Of a stretch of 64,000 nt of DNA, positions 12,338 through 23,483 are shown one piece after another. The notes under the pieces are model-generated. The model saw only the letters and a list, made by a program, of their open reading frames with translations, was not told where the DNA came from and did not search any database. Source of the stretch: Planoprotostelium fungivorum (Eukaryota > Evosea > Variosea > Cavosteliida > Cavosteliaceae); NCBI GenBank assembly GCA_003024175.1, contig MDYQ01000048.1:62001-126000 (forward strand), written 5' to 3'. Positions within the stretch are counted from its first letter, which is position 1. Each line of letters begins with the position of its first letter. The translations under genes were made by a program, and so were the position numbers.

Positions 12338-14588
12338 TCAAGTGATGATTCTATTCTTCTGGCTTCGAGCTAATCCAACCAGAAAGTGATATCTCTCTTT
12401 CAACTGCCCCGCGTCCTTCTTCTCATGAAACAGTTGAGACGTTGACAGCTGCACCCAGACGTCATGCGATGGCTCAGACTGCATCCTGGAGGCCAACAGA
12501 ATCTGTCTGTCTTCATCTCTCGTCCACGCGACCTTCTTCTCTTCCTTCTCCGTCTCTGTTGCAAGTGAGAAGAGAAAAAGAGGGCGTTGTAGATGACCTC
12601 GTCGGGCGTTGAGATCGTCTCCCTTCTCTTGTCCGTCGTGAGCGTATTGGCTCATTGTAGATAGAAGATTCTCCGTATTTTCCACGTCACTCAATATCTC
12701 GATCACGTTCGGTGAAATTTCATCGACCGCTTCCGGAGTTTTCTTCGAATTTTCCGGCTGTACGGACGTCAATACCTCGTGGAGAGAATAAAATGAAATA
12801 AAATCACCTCTCTTTTCTTCTTGTTTTTCGTCTTAGCCTTCTCTCCCTCTACAATGGCCTTGTTCAAATCGCAAGTGTACACTTCCTCCGTTCTCTGTCA
12901 CAATCAGTCATGACGATCATGATGAGCTTCCTCATCACCTGACTGATGAACTCCCTCAACTCTTGGTTACTCATGTGTTCCACGGAACAAGCTTCATCCT
13001 GCACGGCGTGTCTGTACAAGGTACGTACGTACTTGTGGTCCTTCCCTGGGAAGTAGAGGGATGCGATCAACATCCAGCTCTGCTTGTGGAGACGAACTGC
13101 AGCTAGGACCCTCTTTCTATCCGTAATGGTACCGTGTGTACTGATGTCCTTCGCTTCCTGAGAAATTGAGATGGCGCGTTGTAGATGGATGACGTCACCT
13201 TGAAGGTCTGGTTGCGACTCCAGTATCGATTTCTCTTCTTGATCTGCTCGATGGATTTACAAGGTAAAAACGCCTACCATGTTGTCAGAAAATCCATCTA
13301 CACCGTTGTAGATGACGATATCAGCTTCATACCTTTTGAATGCGGTCCCAATTTCGACCGTACATAGCGACCCCTCTGAAGAAGAGAGAGTCTTCTGCAT
13401 CCGTGAATATGGTCTTGGATTTGTATTTTGTAATGTCCGGTTTCGTCTTCACCGTGGACATTTGATTGGTGAAGCGTGACGTGATGCTTTCGGTGAGAGG
13501 CTTCGACTCTGGGGGTATACACAAGTTGGGTGAGAAATATTCTGAGAATATTCCAAAGTATCGAGCGATGCTGCTGTTATCTACAAGTGCTTTTGACTTC
13601 TTGATCTATTTTTAGATGTGAGCTGGATGTGTTCTTGATGATCGTGCATTCTTTTTAAAAAAAGAGGATCGCAAACGACAGCTGGATAGAATTCATTTCT
13701 CACCTTTTCTACATGTTTGAGTGAAGGGCAGTTGAAAACACTGGTTTCTGTCGATTCTTTTCTCTTGGCCTCAAGTTGTCTCAGAAAGCTCATGCTGTTG
13801 TTGAATATTCCCCATTTGTCTTGTTGTCCCCCCGACCACAAGCAATTCTATCCGTTCGATGAGAGACATGTGATGTCCATGTCCATCACCTGTATCAATA
13901 ATTGGATGTGATCGTTCATCTGGGCTTGGAGAGCCTCCCTCTGAGCGGTTGTAAATGGACTGCACTCGGTGACTGGATTGTCTTCGTTTTCGCTCGCGGT
14001 GAGATCAAAGTCTGCATCCAATTGATCCGAAGGAATGTCCAATGAGTTCTCGTTCAGAAAATGGAAATCGTGGACGTTGATGGGCTCTTGAAGTTGAAAA
14101 GCGATCTCATCGAAGATCTTGAGTTCGATCTCCGAAAATTGAATGTCCTTGAGAGATAGATGGGCTCGAGTTCGATTTGAAATGGGATCCTCTAAGGTGA
14201 CGTTACTTTCTGGTTCCGAGTGTTCCTGAGTTTGGATCACTTTTCGATTCAAAGAGTCAAAATGGACATACCAGAGGGGGTTCATGGATGGGATTGTTAT
14301 CACTCGGTGATGGCTCGTGTAGCTCTATTTCGTCAGCTTGTGTCGTGTGATTTGGAAGCTCAGATAAACGATTCAGATCTGAAAAATGATCAGTCTTGGA
14401 TCACACTGCATCTCTGTATTTTCGTTCATGTATTTACCGAATAGTTCGTGTTCATCTTCCTCCTCTTGAATGGGAAGATAGTCTTCATCATCTGAGTCTT
14501 GCTCTATAGAAGGTAGCCATTCGAAATAGTCTAATTTCCTTCTCTTTGGAGACTGTTCTACATCATGAAACTCTACAAGTCGGTCCAT
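12338..14588 (-). CDS. SANT/Myb-domain nuclear protein, GON4L-like
   Basis: Starts at 14588; the N terminus has a basic patch (KRRKLDYFEW) and an acidic stretch (EEEDEHELF). A SANT/Myb repeat lies at about 13340-13420 (FTDAEDSLFFRGVAMYGRNW) and a second at about 12390-12530 (VAWTRDEDRQILL, ending LKERYHFL). Between them is a helical stretch (about 12920-13080). Tandem acidic and SANT regions with this spacing recall GON-4-like or Cramped-type chromatin repressors, but I can only call the SANT domains firmly. Several introns contain CGTTGTAGAT (12585, 13177) or the full palindrome (13296). DNA or histone binding is inferred from the domain type. Confidence 0.7.
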
Positions 14589-14843
14589 TACTGCCTCATC
14601 TGTTGATGTTGTTGCGCTGCGCGGGAAAAAATTTGCGAGAAATCTGCTGAACTACACGTTGTATTCCTCACTCTCTTTTTCCTTTTATTTCCTTTTATTT
14701 TCACTCTTCCAAGCCCTTCAAACTCGCGAGACGTATCGTAAGGACACTCAACACATCGTATAAGAGAGTGCTGATAAAACGTCGCTGCAATTCCCTTTCT
14801 TCCTCACAGTGGAGGTCAGTGGTCCCTCGCTTGGAGTTTCATA

Positions 14844-15183
14844 TCAATATTCACTCTGTCTCGTGAACGCTACGAGGATGAAGTGTCCGTATGACACGTG
14901 GAGGTCAACACAGCCTCCACTCTCCCATTTCACCTTAGTATTGGTAGAAATGAACATGAAATCCCGCGGCGCCATCGCATTTCCACGGCCTGGTTCACAT
15001 TCGACCCTATTCGATCGAACCCTTCTCTGCGTTCTTTCGTTTGGGCGATATTTCACCTCCAAAGGCTGGTGAGGCAGTGACAGATCTACACTTAATTTCA
15101 AATCCATCTCCTGAAAGAGGAAACTGATCCTTCCACACCGATGTATGGTGGTTGCATTGAGGTCTAAAGTTGGGGGCAATCAT
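14844..15183 (-). CDS. Small hypothetical protein, divergent from the 15347 gene
   Basis: An ATG at 15183 followed by a 28-nt GT-AG intron (about 15109-15136) and an open frame to 14844 gives about 102 residues with no recognisable domain. The intron is shorter than its neighbours' introns, so the start is uncertain; an internal Met at 15107 is the alternative. Divergent spacing to the next gene is 164 bp. Confidence 0.35.
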
Positions 15184-15346
15184 TCTACGAAAACGATTCC
15201 ATCAGTCTCACGATACGCTAGATTACTGTCTCGCCCTCTTATATGTGCTGAAGAGGAGTGAGAAATTGTATTCACATCTGTACGATCATATATCACACCG
15301 CACATACCACAACATTAGAACCCTGTAACATTATTATTCCAAAGTC

Positions 15347-16727
15347 ATGCAATTCAACAACACCATCACCGAGGCCACACCATACTCCCTCAAGCACTCG
15401 ATAGAAGATGAGAACAATAGCATCCCGTGTCTGGACACCACATGGGATACCAGCTCGTATGAACTCTCCGATAACTGTGGAGAGCAACCCCAAGTCTGGT
15501 CTTTTCTCGACGCTGCAGCCGCCATCGCCGACTCCGTCAAGCGAGTCAAGACCGAACATCGCGAGAGTGAATGGGCGACACCCGTCATCGATCAACCTCC
15601 ACAGTTGGGTAGCGAGGTGAGCGTCCTCCATCTCACGTCACATCTTCGTTTAAGACTCCGGCTGACGTGATGTGAAGGTGCTTATGAGCCTGTTGGGTGA
15701 CGGTAACCTCTTTGCCAATACCAAATTCTTCGCTCCCCCTCCAGAGGACTATTCTCAATTGTCGAGAAACTATGATAGCGACTTCTCATCTCCATCTTCT
15801 ACTTCATCCGTGTGCTCCTCGCCCGCCAGCACCAGTTCGTACTTGGAAGAACCACTCGATACCGATTATTCTCTGGTCAGAAAACTCATCGAGGAGTTGA
15901 ATGGTCACAATCAAATGGATGGAAGAGGTGATTGAGGTGAAATGCATCGGAGGGATAACACCGCGCAGCGGCTGCTCTCTCTGCTTCTTCGACTTCCAGT
16001 CCTTACGTCGACCCGACAACTTATGATGAATCCAAAAACTGCTTCAAACTTATGTGAGGCACATCGACACCGTGCATCTTCTCACACGACGCAGGTATCC
16101 TCTCAATCCAGAGCAGAGAAAGTCTTATCACCGTGAGAACCGCTACCTCGCCCCAAATCCCATCGTCATCGGTCCAAAGGTGATAGTCATACGATTGTTG
16201 TCCATCAACATCGTCTCACACCATGCCAGGATGATGATTTCGTGGTTGAAACTGGAGTCGTCTCTGTCGAATTGGTGGACGAGAGAGGTCTACCTCTCAG
16301 CCAAGATGTGAGCGGCCGATCCAAATTCTTGGAGAGTGCCCCACCCGACCAGATGAAGCGTTGGATCCATTCGAAAGAACCCACGGCCAAGTTTACTCTC
16401 AAGGTGATGAAATAATGGATTGCAGTGTCGATTGACGTTGGATAGATCATGGAGAACTCTGGCCCGACCCGGTTCCGTCTAAAGTTCCTCGTGGACTATG
16501 TCGTACCTGATGGAACGACGTACAGTGAGGTGAGATCATGCATCTTCGACTCCCTTTGACATCAGAAGGTCATCTTCTCCAATGCATTCATCGTACACTA
16601 CAATAAGAAGAGGAAGGGATCGTTCTCCTCTTCTTCCAACCCTCCCTCCCTCAACAGCAGCACAGACAGCTTGGACAGCTACTTCTCTCCCATGTTCATG
16701 CAAAACTACAACTTTTCGCCCCTCTAA
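15347..16727 (+). CDS. Probable regulatory protein with a conserved C-terminal beta-rich domain
   Basis: Starts at 15347 and ends at TAA 16725-16727. The N-terminal 170 residues are Ser/Asp-rich and look disordered. The C-terminal half, after a short linker (YHRENRYLAPNPIVIGPK), is compact and beta-rich (VVSVELVDERGLPL, FRLKFLVDYVVPDG, NAFIVHYNKKRKG), with a basic end. This layout recalls Dictyostelium CudA-type nuclear factors, but that is a memory-based suggestion, not an alignment. Seven exons join in phase when introns at about 15617-15677, 15927-16010, 16050-16092, 16182-16227, 16404-16445 and 16529-16567 are removed. A DNA-binding role is inferred only. Confidence 0.7.
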
Positions 16728-16881
16728 AGATCTGACGGGCCTTCGAGTCGGGGAGCCCTCCTTCCTGCTCGATGCCGATAAAGAATGTGCTGCTGTTCGT
16801 TTTAATAATTTCTACTTTTTACGGCCTCGGAATCAAACAAACAGCCACCAGAGGCATAACCGCCACAACCCTGGGTAGAAC

Positions 16882-18974
16882 ATGAGCGAGGTAAGAAGAC
16901 CACCCCTGACATTCACTATTCTTCGTTGTCACAATCCGCTTTCTTTGTGCGATATCGGACGTTGTGTATCATAGCCCATCTCTTAAATGAGTCTGAGTCG
17001 ATCCCCACAGTTGGGCCTGTCCTCTGAGAGCTGGTCCAAGCCGGATAAAGAGGGGGAGCTCAAGAAGCAGGGACATGTGGTCAAGAATTGGAAGACAAGA
17101 TGGTTCATCATTCAGAACGACTATCTCTTCTATTTTAGAGCCAAAGGAGTAAGCCGAATCTCATTTCACTTCGTGTAATGATTCGATCTCACCGTTATTA
17201 AGGAAGGAAAGCCTCTCGGAGTCGTACCATTGAGAGGTGCTCACATCAAGACGGCCCCGAAAAGTTCAAAGACCTCCTGTCTCGAGCTATATTCACCTTC
17301 CATCGAGAAGACATTTTTGATTCAATGTGCGAACGATGCCGATTTAGAGGAATGGAAGCAGGCCATCGACAACGGATCTCAATATTCCACCGTATCTTCC
17401 CCGTATAATGTACTTCATCAGATCCATGTCGATTACAACTCTGCTACTGGTTTCTCTGTAAGTTCTGTCGTCCCAATCGTCCCTCTCTAACACTTCGACA
17501 GGGATTACCTTCCGAATGGGAGGTCATGTTGAAGACATCCGGTATCTCGAAGGACGACATTTTGGCCAACCCAGAGACGGCCCTGGAGGTGTTGGAGTTC
17601 TTTGAAGGAGAAGGAAAACCTGCGCACACCACCATCCCATTACCCGAGGAAGAGGTGCATTGTCCTCATACACCATCTTTCTCACGTTCTTCAGGTGGTC
17701 ACACTCCCAGATCTCGTTTCGAAGCAAGATCCGACGTCCATCTACTTGGACATGGACAAGATCGGAGAGGGGTGAGATGACTTTCAGAATCGTCAGACGC
17801 TGAGACATCACAGAGCCGCCGGTGAGGTCTTTGTCGCGAACGACTCTCGCACCCGACGAAAGGTGAGACATCCATCATCCACTCTTCATCTTCCATCATC
17901 ATCTCACCTCCTTCTAAGGTTGCCGTTAAGAAGATGGAGATCTCTCAGGACAACACAAAGTTGCTCTGCACCGAGATTGGAATCTTAAAGTCATGCCGCC
18001 ACCCCAACATCGTAGAGTACATCGACTCGTACATCGTGGACACCCGCAACCTCTGGGTGGTGATGGAGTACATGGGTGGAGGTGAAAATGGCGGGAAAAA
18101 TTTCCGCGAAATCTCACCCCTTCAGGTTGCCTCACAGACATCCTAGAGCTGTTCGACGATCTCAAATTGACCGAGCCACAGATCGCCTTCTGCTGCCGCG
18201 AGGTACGTTCCATTCGTCATCTACAACGTTGCAGATCGATGACCCTCCACAGACTCTCAAGGCCCTGAGCTACATCCACAAGCAGCACAGAATCCATCGC
18301 GACATCAAATCGGACAACATGCTCGTGTCCACCGATGGTTTCGTCAAAGTGGCCGATTTCGGTTACGCAGCACAGCTGACTGCCAAGCAAGAGAAGAGGA
18401 ACACCGTGGTCGGGACTCCCTACTGGATGGTGACTCATGAGACGTTAGACTCTTCTGAATCTGTCAGGCCCCGGAGCTCATCCGAGGACATGATTACGGA
18501 ACAAAAGTCGACATTTGGAGTTTAGGCATCATGCTCATGGAGATGGTAGAGGGAGAGCCACCTTACATGGAATTCCCTCCACTCAGGGTGAACTTGAGAT
18601 CCATTCCGTTCGATTTTGTTTCTATTCATTTGGGACCGAACGGTGTCGAACGGTGGACTCATGGGTTCCGCAGGCGTTGTTCCAGATCACGACGAAGGGT
18701 ATCCCACCTCTACGCGAGCCACACAAGTGGTCGAGAGACCTGAGCAACTTCTACGACAGATGTTTAGATAAGGACCCCGAAAAGAGAGCCTCCGCCGAAC
18801 AACTCCTGCAGGTGCGTCCCATCATCATGATGATCCATCTCGATGACGTCCACGATGAGAGTTGTAGAGAGACTCATTTCGATACAGCATCCATTCCTCA
18901 GATTATCGTGCGAGGCAAAGGACATGGTGGCAGTCGTTCGCAAAGCCAAGCAGCTTCGTGCTCGAATCGATTAA
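16882..18974 (+). CDS. PAK: p21-activated protein kinase (PH-CRIB-kinase)
   Basis: The best start is ATG 16882, giving a three-codon first exon spliced to 17012 (MSE-LGLSSES). Domains in order: PH (17040-17370, [10 protein letters not shown]), CRIB ([13 protein letters not shown], then LPSEWEVML, 17390-17520), and a complete Ser/Thr kinase (17740-18940). Kinase motifs visible after splicing are [24 protein letters not shown] and GTPYWMAPE. PAKs are switched on by GTP-bound Rac or Cdc42 through the CRIB and act on actin and myosin. The PH-CRIB-kinase order matches amoebal and fungal (Cla4-like) PAKs. Introns are typical; the one at about 18205-18251 contains ATCTACAACGTTGCAGAT, and the one at about 18081-18125 contains GGCGGGAAA. 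Confidence 0.93.
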
Positions 18975-20231
18975 ACCCACACTTGTGTGTAACATAATAG
19001 AGTAGAGTTATTTCAGTCTCTTCTCTTCTCTCTTCTCTGTCGTGCGTGATCGTCAGATGTTTGAAGATGAGATAGACAAATCGATGAGTTTTATTTGTTC
19101 ATCTGCTGGAGTGGTGGAGCGAAGACTGTTAGTGTGAGCCCAATGGAAGACAGTGGAGATACTCGGCCATATGCTGCGATCCTCGATTACAGTCCTACTA
19201 AAAGAGATCAAGGTCAACTGGGGGATGTGTGACGAGATCGTTAACAATCTCGTTTACGGATAGATGCGGCCCAGCCGGTCGACTGCGATGCTCGATTCAA
19301 TGAAATCATCCCTACTGGGCCGACCTTCACGATCTAGTTGAGCTCATTCACCACGGTGGAGTCTTTGAACAGAGGGGTCCGTCATTCCATCCGTTGTGTG
19401 TATGCGATCAACTCCAAGGCAAACCGAACCCCACATCAACCTTTTTGGGTCTGCCTTGTACCGGAAATCTCCATTTTTTAAAATCACAACTACAACGATT
19501 CACAGGGTGAGCGTAACGCGATGGTAATGTCCATGGTTGATCTCATTTTCATCGTGTGACTTTCTGTCGGAGAATGCAATACAGAATAAATCCTAGGGAT
19601 GCCGTCCACATTCATTTTCGTATGACGGTCCGGCCGAACAAAATGAGGATGTCGATGGTCAAGATGGAAGCTTCTGATTATGATAAATTGCTTTCATCCA
19701 TTCGAATTGTTTCTTCACACACTCTTGGGTCTGAATGACGTTGTCGAAGATGGGCGAGAGGCATCATTAAGTAGAAGATCAAGAGAGGTGTTGTTCTTTT
19801 TTTTATTACTATTCAGGAGTGTCTGTAGCCTTAGATGAAAACCTGCGCGACGAACGCAGGGAAAAGCGAGCCAACAGAATTTATCGTCTATGCACCTTAA
19901 AATCACTCAATAGTGTGCTCATTTGACTCCATCTTCATTGAAAAAAGATAACATTAGAATGAGTTGCAGAGTTGGGTATAATCAGCGGCGTCGAACGATT
20001 TATAGCCTGTAATATCATACTGACCGTTGACATTACCATCCAATCGTGATGGTAGGTCCATTGAATGGAAGAAGATCGACCGGACGATCTCTGAATCGGT
20101 ACTTACGGTACATCAATACATCTTCTTCACCCTGTCAGGCGCTTCATAGTTGTACATATGTTCTATAAAAGTGAAAATGCCAATATTGCAGATTTCGGCT
20201 CATCACACGAACGGCAGATCACATTGGAAAG
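18975..20231. other. Intergenic or unresolved stretch with possible minus-strand exons
   Basis: On the minus strand a possible last exon ends at 19091 (LQQMNK-stop) with AATAAA overlapping the stop, the pattern of true 3' ends here. Another minus-strand segment (about 19262-19345) has coding-like codon use but cannot be joined in phase. A short plus-strand ORF (19556-19738) is also open. I cannot build a convincing gene. A TATAAAA at 20164-20170 probably serves the gene at 20232. Confidence 0.3.
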
Positions 20232-20582
20232 ATGGAGGACTTGGAGTCTGAACGATCGATGTCATCAGTGTATTGAAAGATCGCATTCTAAATGTCATTC
20301 ACTTCTGAGACACGATGTAGGTGTCGACGTAGATCAATATCTATGGATGAAGGAGGATCCTCAGTCGATTGTCAAAGAGGTCAACAGAGTCTTTCGAGAC
20401 CTCTTGCACATCATCACCATCCAAGATTTAGCCCATTCGTATCACGCACGAGAAACCACACCGGGGCCGCGATCTCCACCACAATGCAGTCAGATCTTCA
20501 TCGCATCATCCAGAACACCGACAGCAATACAAGTACGAAGGCGAATCAGACACGCCGAGAAATAAGCAAGGATATCAGGTGA
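20232..20582 (+). CDS. Small hypothetical protein with a basophilic phosphosite
   Basis: ATG 20232 follows a TATAAAA box at 20164-20170. Removing an intron from about 20270 to 20319 joins MEDLESERSMSS to CRRRSISMDEGG and on to TGA 20580-20582, about 101 residues. RRRSIS fits a PKA/PKB-type phosphorylation consensus. The rest is His/Ser/Thr-rich with a short C-terminal helix. The donor (GTATTG) is not the usual GTGAG of this genome, so the exon join is uncertain. No family is recognised. Confidence 0.4.
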
Positions 20583-20930
20583 GATTGAGAACATTCAACG
20601 TGTTACAGATGAACATCGAGTCTGAGGGCGATCGGTACAATCGAGCGTGTGCTTGAGTTAATAAGCAGATAAGGTGTCACTCAACTCTCAACTCACTTTC
20701 TCCATCTTCGTAGAGATCTACGTCCGGAGATGTGAACCAACATCATCTGACTCGATGTCTCGCTGCAGACGCGTTCTCTTCTCTTTCATCTCATACGTTC
20801 TATATCTGCGTGTCTCTCACGTCATACGCCGTCGACCACATTACACATCGCATCGTCGCGTCCTTCACGTGTGACATTATCAATGCTCATATGTCGTCAC
20901 GACAGCCGCAAATGAAACCGCAATATCATT

Positions 20931-20938
20931 TATAAAGG
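20931..20938 (+). promoter_or_regulatory. TATA box upstream of a candidate ncRNA
   Basis: TATAAAGG lies 20-30 bp upstream of an ORF-poor, stem-forming region. TATA boxes are rare in this window, so its position is notable. Promoter activity is inferred. Confidence 0.45.
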
Positions 20939-20959
20939 ACGGAACGTACTTTCGCTCGC

Positions 20960-21110
20960 AATTCTCTCTCAAGTCCGCAGGGACGCAAAGTCAGACGGTC
21001 GACAAGAGGTCCACGTTCTCACGCTCTCTCGCCCGATATAGAAGGTTACGACTCGGTTTTGTCGACCGCTGGAACCTCCGTGAGCAAGACTTCCAGGTGG
21101 AAGACATGCG
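20960..21110 (+). ncRNA. Candidate structured RNA, family unknown
   Basis: CGGTCGACAA (20996-21005) pairs exactly with TTGTCGACCG (21059-21068), and GTCC-GCAG-GGAC just upstream forms a small hairpin. The stretch follows a TATA box and has no convincing reading frame. It matches none of the common RNAs I know (5S, snRNA, SRP, RNase P), so the ends are rough. Confidence 0.3.
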
Positions 21111-21772
21111 AGCGATGACGGTGGGTTGTGAACCTTAGCTTGACATTGTTAGAGGGACCTTTGTATATAGACTCCACCTCTTCGCTCTTCCGTGGAGGTG
21201 GAGGCACCTGAGAGACCTGTCACTACTCAAGTATGGGAGGAAATCAACCTGCCTGGGTCTGGTAGATTGAATTTTCGAGAGGAAGAGGAAGCCTGGTCCA
21301 GGGGAAGGAACTAGAGAGACAAGAGCACACGAACAACGTTCTAGCCACACAAAACACGAGCACGAAATATACAGCACACGAAATGTACGAATATGATACA
21401 GAGAAGACACGCACGGAAGAGGAGGGAATCGACACTCGTTGCATCCGTCGAGCACTTTGCATGCCGCCGTCAAGCACCACAAGTCTGGTGGAATTCGGAG
21501 GACATGAGAGAGAGCAGGCAGTTACAGGATGCGAACCAGCATTGTTATCAACAACAACACGAGAGAATGGGCCGAGGAGTCGAGGTCCGCGGAGGGAGGC
21601 CAAACAAGGCCGGGCGCGTGACAACATTAGAAAAAACATCATGAAAGAAGAGGTCAATACCTCAAATTGCAAAAACAATACAATAGTAGAAAGTAAGATT
21701 GTTCATTATCTTCACGAGCACCTTCCAGAGATGATCGTCTCCTTGCATTTTGTCCTTTACATGTCCTCGATC
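21111..21772. other. Gap without a supported gene
   Basis: Both strands have overlapping ORFs of 110-145 codons here (for example 21383-21799 plus and 21244-21678 minus), but none has a recognisable domain, a clear start context or a usable splice pattern. The plus ORF also overlaps the CKS1 coding exon. I see nothing firm. Confidence 0.4.
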
Positions 21773-22051
21773 TTATTTAGACACTGGTCTTCTGAATAAC
21801 AGAATGTGTGGTTCAGGTTTGTGGATATCATAATGGACCCAGCCTCTCGATTGTTCGACTCCCAAACTCCTCCATTCATCTTCGGTCATGCATCTCTTCT
21901 TATACGGGTTGACTTCGGCGATATCAGGGGGCAGAATCACATGTCTAGCAAAAATGTGAGCTTGTGAGAAGTGGTTGGACGATGCTCCATCACACCTGTA
22001 TTCATATTGATCGTCATAGTACTTCTCAGAGTATATGATGTCTTTGGCCAT
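21773..22051 (-). CDS. CKS1: Cyclin-dependent kinase regulatory subunit CKS1
   Basis: Starts at 22051 ([19 protein letters not shown]) and continues after an intron at 21945-21995 with [16 protein letters not shown], ending [20 protein letters not shown] and TAA at 21773-21775. The [13 protein letters not shown] block is diagnostic of CKS proteins. Total length is about 75 residues, normal for the family. CKS binds CDKs and reads phospho-Thr on substrates, promoting multisite phosphorylation in the cell cycle. An E2F-type site lies 50 bp upstream (22101-22113). Confidence 0.97.
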   Translation of the reverse strand: MAKDIIYSEKYYDDQYEYRCDGASSNHFSQAHIFARHVILPPDIAEVNPYKKRCMTEDEWRSLGVEQSRGWVHYDIHKPEPHILLFRRPVSK

Positions 22052-22100
22052 GTTTCTCGATCGGTGTTGTGCTGAATTTGAGTGATCCTGTTTTTTGAAT

Positions 22101-22113
22101 TTTTGGCGGGAAA
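22101..22113. promoter_or_regulatory. E2F-type site upstream of CKS1
   Basis: TTTTGGCGGGAAA, a perfect match to the E2F/DP consensus, lies 50 bp upstream of the CKS1 start. That fits cell-cycle control. Caution: the same string occurs in several introns of this window, so it may be a general sequence habit. Confidence 0.45.
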
Positions 22114-22461
22114 TCCTTCTTTGAATATTTTTCTCAACAGCGTGAACGAACTAACGTCACCACGACACCCTTTCTATTCGAAAATAATATAGATGTCTAT
22201 CGGTCACCGAATTTCAGTTGACGACCGTGATTTTTATGTTCCTCTCACAGTATATCGACCAGGCTTCTCGATCGGTGATGAAAGACTGAAGATCACATAG
22301 GACTGGCTCACACAAAGAGGAGACATCGATTCTCATCAGACAGAGACGGTGTGTCAGCTGACGATTTTCCCTCCGCTATTGATTCCGAAGGTGTTGACGA
22401 CATCCATCGTTCTTCATTCTGTATCTGAACATTCTCAACTACTCCAACAACAGAGAAGTCC

Positions 22462-23324
22462 ATGTCTACTGATACTCAAAAGCCCACCCTCTACTACTTC
22501 GACCTCCGCGGAAAAGGAGGTAAGTTCAGATCATGAGAACGCGACATCGGAGTTGACAATGACGACAGAAGTCATACGTCTTCTCTTGGAGGCAGCCGAG
22601 ATTCCGTACGATGAAGTGACGATCACTCATGCTACGTGGGACGACAATAAACACAAGTTTAATGAACAAGGTCTCCTCCCTTTCGGTCAGATACCCTCTC
22701 TCACTGTTGGTGATCAGGTGATTGAGCGAATGATGATGCATCACGAACCACCTTCTAAATCTCTCAAAAGGTGTATGCACAGTCTCAGGCTATCCTAAGA
22801 TATCTCGGTCGAAGATACGGTGACGTCCTCTCAGAAGATCGAATGAGCTGATGACAATCAGATCTGACGTCCACGACCGAGCCCGATCATTACCGCATCG
22901 ACGCCCTCTGTTCAATCATCGCAGACTGGAGGAACGCATACGACGCTCTCATCTATCGGAGCTCAGACTATGTACGTCACCCCCTCCTATCACTTGATCT
23001 CATCATCTGATTGATGTCCAGCAACAAGACAAGTCTGTCTATCTCAAATCCAACGGTCTCGGCCACATCACCGTTGTGGACAAGTTTCTCAAGGCCAACG
23101 GAGATGGAGGCAGCACTTGGTTCTTAAAGGACAAGTTTACCTTTGCCGATGTTCTCATCTGGGACCTCGTAGATAGTCACCTGCTTTTGGACGCTCAGTT
23201 CTTAGAAAGCTATCCCGTCACCCGAGGTCATTATGAACGTCTTCGCAACATGAGGGGAGTGAATAAGTATTTGGAATCGGGCAGAAGGTCGGAGAAGATC
23301 AACGGCAATGACAATGGAAGATGA
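22462..23324 (+). CDS. Glutathione S-transferase, sigma-like (copy 2)
   Basis: Starts at 22462 with MSTDTQKPTLYYFDLRGKG and ends at TGA 23322-23324. The five intron positions equal those of copy 1 (11245-12122), and the last exon (QQDKSVYLKSNG to INGNDNGR) differs at only about one residue in six. Substrate-site residues in the C-terminal domain differ slightly, so specificity may have shifted. The two copies lie about 10 kb apart in opposite orientation, which points to an inverted DNA-level duplication rather than retroposition. The protein is about 205-215 residues, normal for a sigma GST. Confidence 0.93.
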
Positions 23325-23483
23325 AGAGGCATCGCGAGAAATAAAGACATCAGATCACGAGAAGTTGCCGCACGTCATAACCGTCTATAACCATTCAAAC
23401 CTCTCATACGATCGACGGTCATGCTCCCAGGCCGCTCCATTTTTCATGTCACATGCATCTCATCTCATTTCCATCCAATGACT

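Noticed and set aside
19290-19350. Minus-strand GPVGMISLNR, similar to enoyl-CoA hydratase
   Set aside because: Only about ten residues match; flanking sequence does not continue the family and the frame closes.
20978-20998. GGGACGCAAAG string like the c-di-GMP-I (GEMM) riboswitch core
   Set aside because: Only 11 nt match; the partner strand, tetraloop and second helix are absent, and such riboswitches are bacterial.
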